This document shows positions 19,546-25,953 of a stretch of 64,000 bases of DNA, piece by piece. Each line of letters begins with the position of its first letter. Within the stretch, counting starts at the first letter, position 1. The notes below the pieces were generated by a model. The model searched no databases. It had not been told where the DNA came from and saw only the letters and a list, made by a program, of their open reading frames with translations. The translations under genes were made by a program, and so were the position numbers. Source of the DNA: Ferrimonas sp. YFM (GTDB lineage Bacteria; Pseudomonadota; Gammaproteobacteria; Enterobacterales; Shewanellaceae); contig NZ_AP027368.1 of NCBI RefSeq assembly GCF_030296015.1, forward strand, positions 1,054,001 through 1,118,000, written 5' to 3'.

Positions 19546-19549
19546 TTTC

Positions 19550-19574
19550 AGGCCGACCTCTGGGTCGGCCTTTT
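19550..19574 (+). terminator. Terminator-like hairpin between the GAPDH gene and arsJ
   Basis: Perfect 9-bp stem AGGCCGACC/GGTCGGCCT, loop TCTG, then TTT. The short T-run predicts partial rather than full termination, which would lower arsJ relative to the upstream genes. Confidence 0.6.
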
Positions 19575-19599
19575 CTATGCTGGTTTATCTACTGACTCT

Positions 19600-20847
19600 A
19601 TGATTGCCAAGATACGCGGCCTGAGCCCAGGCCTTCGCCAGTACTTGCTGGTGACCTTCAATTACTGGAACTTCACCCTGACCGACGGCGCCCTGAGGAT
19701 GCTGGTGGTGCTCCACTTCCATCAGCTGGGTTACAGCCCGCTGGCCATCGCCTCGCTGTTCCTCTTCTACGAGATCTTCGGGGTGGTCACCAACCTGGTG
19801 GGCGGCTACCTGGGGGCGCGCATCGGCCTCAACCGCACCATGAACCTTGGGTTGGGGATGCAGGTGGTGGCGCTGCTGATGCTGGCGGTACCCTCACCCT
19901 GGCTGTCGGTGCCCTATGTGATGGCGGCCCAGGCGCTGTCGGGCATCGCCAAAGATCTCAATAAGATGAGCGCCAAGAGTGCCATCAAGACCCTGGTGCC
20001 CAAGGGGGAGTCCGGTGCCCTCTACCACTGGGTGGCGGTGCTGACCGGCTCCAAAAACGCCCTCAAGGGGGCGGGGTTCTTCCTCGGTGGCCTGCTGTTG
20101 GTGGTGCTGGGCTTCCAGGGGGCCATGGTGGCCATGGCCGGAGTACTGCTGCTGGTGCTGCTGGCCAGCCTCAACTGGCTGGGGCAGGACATGGGGCGGG
20201 CCAAGAGCAAGCCTAAGTTCTCCCAGCTGTTCTCCAAGAGCCCCAGCATCAACATTTTGTCGGCGGCGCGGTTGTTCCTGTTCGGGGCCCGGGATCTCTG
20301 GTTTGTGATTGCCCTGCCGGTGTATCTGGGCACCACTTTTGGCTGGAGCCACACCGCCGTCGGCGGCTTCCTGGCTCTGTGGGTGATCGGCTACGGCTTC
20401 GTTCAGGGGATCGCCCCCAGAATCACCGGCAGTGACCGTCGCCATGGGGCGGTGCCCGACGGCGCTGGTGCCCTGAAGTGGGCGGCGCTGCTGACAGGGG
20501 TGACCCTGATGGTCGCCCTAGGGGTGCAGCTGCAGTTTCTGCCCCAGTTCACCATAGTGGTGGGGCTGATGCTGTTTGGTGCGGTGTTTGCGGTGAACTC
20601 CAGCCTGCACTCCTTCCTCATCGTCCATTACGCCGGTGAGGACGGGGTGTCCATGGATGTGGGCTTCTACTACATGGCCAACGCCATGGGGCGGCTGGTG
20701 GGCACCATACTGTCGGGGCTGGTGTTCCAACTGGCCGGACTGGCGGCCTGTCTCTGGGTTTCTGCAGCCTTCCTGGCACTGACTACACTGATCTCACTCT
20801 GGCTGCCCAAAGACAGCAGCCAATCCCTCTCACAAGGAGCGCCATAA
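19600..20847 (+). CDS. arsJ: ArsJ, organoarsenical (1-arseno-3-phosphoglycerate) exporter
   Basis: A 415-residue major-facilitator protein with about 11-12 helices. The start (RQYLLVTFNYWNFTLTDGALRMLVVLHFHQLG) and the DLNKMSAKSAIKTLVP loop are characteristic of ArsJ. It exports the product of the neighbouring GAPDH, giving arsenate resistance without reduction. ATG 19600 has no recognisable ribosome site and lies 25 bases after a terminator-like hairpin. Its TAA shares one base with the next start (TAATG). Confidence 0.92.
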   Translation: MIAKIRGLSPGLRQYLLVTFNYWNFTLTDGALRMLVVLHFHQLGYSPLAIASLFLFYEIFGVVTNLVGGYLGARIGLNRTMNLGLGMQVVALLMLAVPSPWLSVPYVMAAQALSGIAKDLNKMSAKSAIKTLVPKGESGALYHWVAVLTGSKNALKGAGFFLGGLLLVVLGFQGAMVAMAGVLLLVLLASLNWLGQDMGRAKSKPKFSQLFSKSPSINILSAARLFLFGARDLWFVIALPVYLGTTFGWSHTAVGGFLALWVIGYGFVQGIAPRITGSDRRHGAVPDGAGALKWAALLTGVTLMVALGVQLQFLPQFTIVVGLMLFGAVFAVNSSLHSFLIVHYAGEDGVSMDVGFYYMANAMGRLVGTILSGLVFQLAGLAACLWVSAAFLALTTLISLWLPKDSSQSLSQGAP

Positions 20848-21332
20848 TGAGCTTTTCTCCCATCACCCTGACCCTGTCCGGGGTTAACCTGGCTCTCCAC
20901 TCGGCCCCCGGGTTGGAGGGGGACCTGACCGGGGATCTGAAGACGCTGAAGCAACTGGGGGTGACCGCCATGGTCACGACCCTCACCGACGAGGAGTTGC
21001 AGCGGTTTGGCATTGCCGGGTTGGGCCCTGAGGCTGAATCCCAGGGGATCGCCTGGCAGCATCTGTCGGTGAAAGACAAGTCTTTGCCGGATGAGGCCTT
21101 TGAGCATCAATGGCCCCAGGCGATGGAGCAACTGCTTCCCCGGCTGCTGAGCAGCGAGCGGGTCTCGGTCCATTGCCGGGGCGGCACCGGCAGAACAGGC
21201 CTGGTGGCAGCCCGATTGCTGCTGGCCGCCGGCATCCCCCTGTCTGAGGTGGTGGAAGCGGTGCGCCAGGCTCGTCCCGGTGCCCTGGCCAGCGAGGAGC
21301 AGGTTGACTATCTGAGCCGGCATCAGGCTTGA
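20847..21332 (+). CDS. CX5R protein phosphatase (dual-specificity/tyrosine type) coupled to arsJ
   Basis: A 161-residue cytoplasmic protein of the cysteine-phosphatase superfamily. The P-loop HCRGGTGRTG has Cys110 and Arg116 in the CX5R signature. An upstream Asp (VKDKSLPDE, about 76-82) could be the general acid. Because the GxGxxG arrangement of true phosphatases is intact, phosphatase activity is likelier than an Acr2-like arsenate reductase role. The start overlaps the arsJ stop, so both are translated together. Its place in arsenic resistance is unknown. Confidence 0.75.
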   Translation: MSFSPITLTLSGVNLALHSAPGLEGDLTGDLKTLKQLGVTAMVTTLTDEELQRFGIAGLGPEAESQGIAWQHLSVKDKSLPDEAFEHQWPQAMEQLLPRLLSSERVSVHCRGGTGRTGLVAARLLLAAGIPLSEVVEAVRQARPGALASEEQVDYLSRHQA

Positions 21333-21450
21333 TTGTGTGTTCGCGCATTGGCCGTCGGGCAGAGCTGCTCTGGGCCTGAATAGGGGGCAGGAGTAGGCGG
21401 GCCGGCCCCCGCGGGGGAGAGAGTGCCCCTTGGGGACCGACCCTTAAGGG

Positions 21451-21822
21451 TCAGAACAGCCTGATCTGCTCAGGGCTGTCGTAGTGAATGATTCTGTTGG
21501 CCATTCCCTCCAGTTCCGGAAGGGTGTTGCATCCATGCTTTTTCAATAATATCAGCGGTTTTCCTGCCGCTGCGCTGTAGCCTGCGGCTACCGCAGCCAG
21601 CATGGAGTCCTGATACACCTCCATGATGGTCATGTCCACGGAGCGCAACTGTTCAACCAGTTGGTCCATGATGCCCTGGGGATACCCCTCCTCCGGATCC
21701 ACCGTCTGCTGCCACAGGCTCAGGGCGACGCCCTGACGCTTCAGAGAACGGGCAATCTGATGGTGGTGAATGCTGGGGTTGCTGCACCCTGTGGGCAGGC
21801 TGATAAAGCTGGCACTTGGCAT
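21451..21822 (-). CDS. Unknown 123-residue protein, possibly nucleoside-deoxyribosyltransferase-like fold
   Basis: I do not recognise this gene. Starting at ATG 21822 (GGAG 10 bases upstream) gives 123 residues without signal or membrane segment. The middle (VDMTIMEVYQDSMLAAVAAGYSAAAGKP, about 62-89) has the D...E...S...A..AGKP pattern of nucleoside 2-deoxyribosyltransferase-like Rossmann folds; a similar layout occurs in TIR-like folds. It follows arrB on the same strand but after a strong terminator, so it is probably transcribed on its own. It converges with the arsJ-phosphatase operon across 118 bases rich in short palindromes. Confidence 0.65.
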   Translation of the reverse strand: MPSASFISLPTGCSNPSIHHHQIARSLKRQGVALSLWQQTVDPEEGYPQGIMDQLVEQLRSVDMTIMEVYQDSMLAAVAAGYSAAAGKPLILLKKHGCNTLPELEGMANRIIHYDSPEQIRLF

Positions 21823-21833
21823 GGTGTCTCTCC

Positions 21834-21862
21834 AAAAAAAACGGCGGGTTGCCCCGCCGTTT
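21834..21862 (-). terminator. Intrinsic terminator of arrAB
   Basis: Read on the - strand: perfect 10-bp stem (21862-21853 with 21848-21839), loop of four, then a run of seven T (complement of 21834-21840). It starts nine bases after the arrB stop. Confidence 0.9.
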
Positions 21863-21871
21863 ATCATGGGC

Positions 21872-22573
21872 TTAGGCCTGTCTTACACCGAAGGTTCGGA
21901 TGTAATAGATGCTGGGCTTGGTGCCCGCTTCAGGCTTGAGCTGCATCGGTTTGTGCATCTTGATCAGGCGGGATACCTCGCTGTTGGGATCGCTGAGATC
22001 CCCAACCACCCGGGCGCCAGCCGGACAGGCGTCCACGCAGGCGGGAGCAAGGCCCACGGCCTGGCGGTGGTCACAACCGGTGCACTTCTCGACGGTACGG
22101 CGGGGGCGGGTGACCGGATAGGTGTCGCCGCGCTCCGGGTTCTCGTGGGGCGAGTGCTTGGCGCCGGTAACCATCAGCACCTCTTTCGGTGAGACGGTAC
22201 CGTTTTCCACCAGGGCGGTGTCATCCTGCCAGCTGCGGTGCGGGGCCTGCTTGTTGAAGCTGATGACGCCGTAGGGGCAGGCGCGCTCACAGCGGCGGCA
22301 GCCGATGCATTTGTCGTTGTCCTGCAGGGTCAGGCCGTTGTCCGCCTTGTACATGGCGCCCTTGGGGCACACCTTCACACAGGCTGCGTCCTCACAGTGG
22401 TTGCACAGAGTGGGGATGTAGCTGTAGCTCACGTCGGGGAATTTCCCCTCGGTTTTGCTGATGTGATGGGACCACTGGATCCCTTCAGGGGTGTTGTTTT
22501 CCGTCTTACAGGCGAGGTCACAGCCGCCGCAACCTACGCATTTTTGCAGGTCGATAACCATTCCAAATTTCAT
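21872..22573 (-). CDS. arrB: ArrB, iron-sulfur subunit of respiratory arsenate reductase
   Basis: A 233-residue ferredoxin-like subunit with 16 cysteines for four [4Fe-4S] clusters: Cys12/15/18/22, 57/60/65/69, 89/92/95/99 and 164/167/179/183. It carries electrons to the ArrA molybdenum site. It has no signal peptide and would be exported with ArrA through the Tat system. Eleven bases separate it from arrA. Size and partner fit ArrB of Shewanella ANA-3 (about 234 residues as I recall). Alone it could pass for DmsB or PhsB; the assignment rests on ArrA. Confidence 0.9.
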   Translation of the reverse strand: MKFGMVIDLQKCVGCGGCDLACKTENNTPEGIQWSHHISKTEGKFPDVSYSYIPTLCNHCEDAACVKVCPKGAMYKADNGLTLQDNDKCIGCRRCERACPYGVISFNKQAPHRSWQDDTALVENGTVSPKEVLMVTGAKHSPHENPERGDTYPVTRPRRTVEKCTGCDHRQAVGLAPACVDACPAGARVVGDLSDPNSEVSRLIKMHKPMQLKPEAGTKPSIYYIRTFGVRQA

Positions 22574-22584
22574 CTGTTGTTACC

Positions 22585-25149
22585 TCACGCTTTCTCGATA
22601 CGGATACGGGTGTGGCCATAGAAGGCCGAGGCGCCGCTGAATCTGTCGTAGCGGGCCGGGATGATGGCGTTGTTGCTGCCACCGCGTGGGGTCTTGCCGA
22701 ACTCCTTGGCGGCGTAGCGGCCGTAGGCCCAGTGACCCTGGCCAAACGCCTTGGCGACACTGCCTGGACGTACCCCTTCCCACAGCTTGGCGGTACAGGT
22801 CAGCTCGCCCACAGTGCTGATGATGCGAATTTCGTCGCCATCCTTGATGCCCAAAGCGTTGGCATCAATGGGGTTCATCTTGGCCACATCCTGATAGGCT
22901 TCATCGCCAGGGGTAACATCGCCAAACTCATAGAACCAGGGGGCGTTCTGAGAACGGCCTTCGTGACTGAGGCGAGACTTGTGGTCCACCAGCAGCAGTG
23001 GGAACTCTTTGGCGTCGCCGTCACGAACCGGCTCCTGGTAGTGAGGCACGAAGGCCAATTCACCGAAGCCGGTGTACTCACAGGCCTTGACCACGTCGTC
23101 GATGGACACATGGTGACGCTTGGCGTGTTTGCCCAGGGCGTGCTCCAGGGTGACGCTGTAGAACTCGAACTTGTGGGTATCGGTCTTAAACTTGCCCCAG
23201 CGCTTGCGGTACTCATAGGGGTGGGAGTTCCATACGCCGCGCTTCACAAACTCGTCCCAGCCGGAGAGCTTCTCACCATACTTGGAGGCGTCTTTCTGCC
23301 AGATGCCGGTGGTCAGGTGCTTGATGGCGATCTCGGCAAACTCTTCGGAGTCCTTGGCCGGCTTGCCGGTTTCCGGATCGACAATCTTGTCATTGATGTA
23401 GCGCCAGGCGTTGTCGAAGCCCTTGTCCGCCAACTTCTTGGCCAGCAGGTAGGGCACCTCGGTCTCATCCTGACGGGTGTCGTACATCCGCTTGATGCTG
23501 GGCACCTGCAGAGACACGTGGCTGACGCCATTACCGGCGGCCTTCAGCAGGCCCCATTTCTCGAACATGTGGTGGCTGGAGGGCAGCAACACGTCGGCAA
23601 ACCAGCTGAACTCGGAGATGCTGGTGGTGATGTGCGCCATGAAGGGCAGGCGGCTCAGGGCCTTCTCCCAACGCTCGGTTTCCGGTGCGGCGAAGGTGAA
23701 GTTGTTGAAGTAGGCCAGCATCACCTCGATCTCATAGGGATCGGCGTTGAGGATGCCGTCGGCGGCGTTGTTGGTGACCACGCCCTTACCGGACTTACCC
23801 TTCTTCAGGGCGGGGAATTCCAGACGGCCACGCTGGTCGATCTTTTCGTGCTTCTTGCCCTTCTTGGCGATGGCGTCAATGTAGTCCGCGGCATCGGGGA
23901 AGGTTTTGCTCACTGGCGCCTTGTTGTAGGGGAACAGGCCGCCTTCATTGTCGATGGCACCGAACAGGCCGTTGAGGGCGTGACAGGCCATGGAGGTGTA
24001 GGTGCCCCGGGTCTGCATCACCGCGCCACGGGCGGTCCACACCTGCACTGCAGGAGCGGCGGATCCCATCTCTCTGGCCATGGTGCGGATGTCATCGGCT
24101 TTCACGCCGGTCACGCTTTCGCCCCACTCGGCGCTGTACTGGTTCAGCGCCAGGTTCCACCATTTCACCAGACCATGGCTGTACTTGTCTTCGAACAGGG
24201 ACTCATCCACCTTGTTGCCGGCAACGAAGTGGTTTTTGCCGTCTTTGAAGTCTCCGACAAACGGCTTGTACCAGACGCCGGCCACCAGAGCTTCGTGGGC
24301 GATGGCCAGGGCCAGGGCGGAATCCTGACCTGTCTCGATGGGGATCCACTTATGGGCCTTGGCCGCGGACGCGGACAGACGTGGGTCCACCACCACCACC
24401 TTGGCGCGGTCTAGGGTGTTGCCCCACTCGCTGGAGTAGAAGCTCACCTGGCGGTTGGATGCGATGGGATCGGCACCAAAGGAGAGGATGTACTTGGTGT
24501 TGGTTACGTCATACTGGTTGTAGCCCCAGTTGCCGTCCTGATAGAAGGGCCCCATCTTGTGGGCCTCGGCACAGATGGCGCTGTGGGAGATGTTGTTGGG
24601 GGAGCCAATGATCTTGGTCATCTTGTCATACAGCAGATCCCGGGCCAGAGAGTAGCGGCCACGGAGCAACGCGTACTTGTGGCTCTCGCCGCGCTCACGC
24701 AGGTCTAGGATGCGATCGGCAATCATATCCAGGGCCTTGTCCCAGCTGATGGGCACAAATTTGGGATCTTCGTTGCGACCCTTCTTGGGGTTGGTGCGCA
24801 TCATCGGAGTCTTGAGGCGATCCGCGTCGTACACCATCTGCAGACCCAGGTGCTGACGGGGGCAACCTGCGGTGTCGTGGATCTTGGAGTAGGGGTTACC
24901 TCGCACCTTGGTGGCGCGACCATCCATGATGTAGACCTGCTTGGCACACCAGGAGGTGCAACCCTGACAGGTGGTGGGGACCCAGGTGCCTGTGTTGGTG
25001 CGCAGGTCTACCTTGGGCAGCTCGGCGGCGATGGCGTCCATTACCGGAGCAAAGGCAAAGCCACCGCTGATCCCGGTGGCGGCAGTGCCGGCCAGTGAAG
25101 CTTTCAATAACGCCCTGCGGGACGTGCTGAACTCTCTTTTTGTGGTCAT
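22585..25149 (-). CDS. arrA: ArrA, catalytic subunit of respiratory arsenate reductase
   Basis: A periplasmic molybdopterin oxidoreductase of 854 residues that reduces arsenate to arsenite as terminal electron acceptor. A Tat signal (SRRALLKAS, Arg11-Arg12) leads to the cluster motif CX2CX3CX27C (Cys61, 64, 68, 96), the spacing reported for ArrA. RGRYS (163-167), SHSAICAEAHK with Ser190, Cys193 (Mo ligand) and Lys198, and Tyr210 fall on the numbers I recall for the ANA-3 ArrA active site (Arg165, Tyr166, Ser190, Cys193, Lys198, Tyr210). No membrane anchor gene follows, which fits electron supply by a CymA-type quinol dehydrogenase. The ATG at 25149 has a weak ribosome site. Confidence 0.9.
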   Translation of the reverse strand: MTTKREFSTSRRALLKASLAGTAATGISGGFAFAPVMDAIAAELPKVDLRTNTGTWVPTTCQGCTSWCAKQVYIMDGRATKVRGNPYSKIHDTAGCPRQHLGLQMVYDADRLKTPMMRTNPKKGRNEDPKFVPISWDKALDMIADRILDLRERGESHKYALLRGRYSLARDLLYDKMTKIIGSPNNISHSAICAEAHKMGPFYQDGNWGYNQYDVTNTKYILSFGADPIASNRQVSFYSSEWGNTLDRAKVVVVDPRLSASAAKAHKWIPIETGQDSALALAIAHEALVAGVWYKPFVGDFKDGKNHFVAGNKVDESLFEDKYSHGLVKWWNLALNQYSAEWGESVTGVKADDIRTMAREMGSAAPAVQVWTARGAVMQTRGTYTSMACHALNGLFGAIDNEGGLFPYNKAPVSKTFPDAADYIDAIAKKGKKHEKIDQRGRLEFPALKKGKSGKGVVTNNAADGILNADPYEIEVMLAYFNNFTFAAPETERWEKALSRLPFMAHITTSISEFSWFADVLLPSSHHMFEKWGLLKAAGNGVSHVSLQVPSIKRMYDTRQDETEVPYLLAKKLADKGFDNAWRYINDKIVDPETGKPAKDSEEFAEIAIKHLTTGIWQKDASKYGEKLSGWDEFVKRGVWNSHPYEYRKRWGKFKTDTHKFEFYSVTLEHALGKHAKRHHVSIDDVVKACEYTGFGELAFVPHYQEPVRDGDAKEFPLLLVDHKSRLSHEGRSQNAPWFYEFGDVTPGDEAYQDVAKMNPIDANALGIKDGDEIRIISTVGELTCTAKLWEGVRPGSVAKAFGQGHWAYGRYAAKEFGKTPRGGSNNAIIPARYDRFSGASAFYGHTRIRIEKA

Positions 25150-25209
25150 AGCTATATGCCTATGTGTGTATATGTGGTTTCACGCATATCTAAGCGGATT
25201 TTGTATTTT

Positions 25210-25233
25210 TTTTGTGAGGTAGTAGTCACAAAA
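25210..25233 (-). promoter_or_regulatory. Inverted repeat upstream of arrA
   Basis: TTTTGTGA (25210-25217) and TCACAAAA (25226-25233) form a perfect 8-bp dyad with an 8-base centre, 60 bases before the arrA start. The half-sites TGTGA/TCACA match CRP, but CRP spacing is six, not eight. It may be an operator for an unidentified regulator. No convincing -10/-35 pair can be placed on it. Confidence 0.5.
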
Positions 25234-25299
25234 GAGAGCGCCCGAATTCGGTATATCCCTCAAAAGAGGTAGTGAATTTAGTTTTTTGCGGTGTAGATC

Positions 25300-25324
25300 A
25301 AAAAAGCCCCGCTTGGCGGGGCTT
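25300..25324 (-). terminator. Intrinsic terminator of yjaG
   Basis: On the - strand: 9-bp stem (25324-25316 with 25312-25304), loop of three, then six T (complement of 25300-25305). It separates yjaG from arrA. Confidence 0.85.
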
Positions 25325-25349
25325 GGTTTGGAATAGTGGCTGGGGAGTC

Positions 25350-25940
25350 TTACAGGCTGATGCCGATGTTGGAAACGCCGCTGCTGCGGATCTCCTTACG
25401 CATCTCCTTGATCTCTTCTGAAGAGGGCTCGGACTCCACCCAGTCCAGCAGTTGGGACTGAATCGATTTCTCCTCCTGCATCATCTCGTGATTGAAGATG
25501 AAATCATCCAGGGCGCGTCCCTCCAGTTCGGGCATCTCGGTCACTTCGATGTAGTTGGTGACCGTGGAGCTGGAGAGCTTGGAGACGTTGATCAGGTCTT
25601 CCTCTACCTTCTGCTGCATGGCAATGAAGATGGTGGAGACGGCGACCACGGCATCCATGGCGGGGTAGACCCCATACATGTCGTGTTGCTCCGGGTCCGG
25701 AGTGATCGCTTCCAGTTTTTCGATCTGCTGTTCCATGGCCAGTTTCAGCCTCTGGGTAAAGCAGCTCTCCCACAGCAGGTCCAGGGAGACCTGGAGCTGG
25801 TCGGCTCCTTCACTCTCTGTAGCGGCACAGAACAGCTGGAAATTGGGCAGCATACGTTCCGCCAGGGCGGTGGCAAACAGGCGTTTTTGATCTGCGCTCA
25901 GCGCTTTGATGCGGCTGAAGAAGCCGGGTGTTTTGCTCAT
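25350..25940 (-). CDS. yjaG: YjaG-family (DUF416) protein
   Basis: A 196-residue cytoplasmic protein of the DUF416/YjaG family, function unknown. It shares with E. coli YjaG the ERMLPNFQLFC start, LDLLWE, DMYGVYPAMDAVVAVS and the closing SSGVSNIGI. ATG 25940 is a clean start. It is 13 bases downstream of barA on the same strand and may be co-transcribed with it; it ends at a terminator ahead of arrA. The family is mostly alpha-helical with no catalytic motif I can name. Confidence 0.85.
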   Translation of the reverse strand: MSKTPGFFSRIKALSADQKRLFATALAERMLPNFQLFCAATESEGADQLQVSLDLLWESCFTQRLKLAMEQQIEKLEAITPDPEQHDMYGVYPAMDAVVAVSTIFIAMQQKVEEDLINVSKLSSSTVTNYIEVTEMPELEGRALDDFIFNHEMMQEEKSIQSQLLDWVESEPSSEEIKEMRKEIRSSGVSNIGISL

Positions 25941-25953
25941 CTATCGATTCCGT

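Noticed and set aside
20847-21332. Reading the CX5R protein as an Acr2-type arsenate reductase
   Set aside because: Acr2-like reductases lack the GxGxxG feature of true phosphatases; here it is intact. Possible but less likely.
22585-25149. DMSO, TMAO, polysulfide or thiosulfate reductase identity for the molybdoenzyme
   Set aside because: CX2CX3CX27C spacing, RGRYS, SAIC with Cys193, Lys198 and Tyr210, and 854/233 subunit sizes fit ArrAB better; no DmsC, PhsC or Tor-type partner gene is adjacent.
25210-25233. A standard CRP site before arrA
   Set aside because: Half-sites fit but the spacer is eight instead of six bases, so I report only an inverted repeat.
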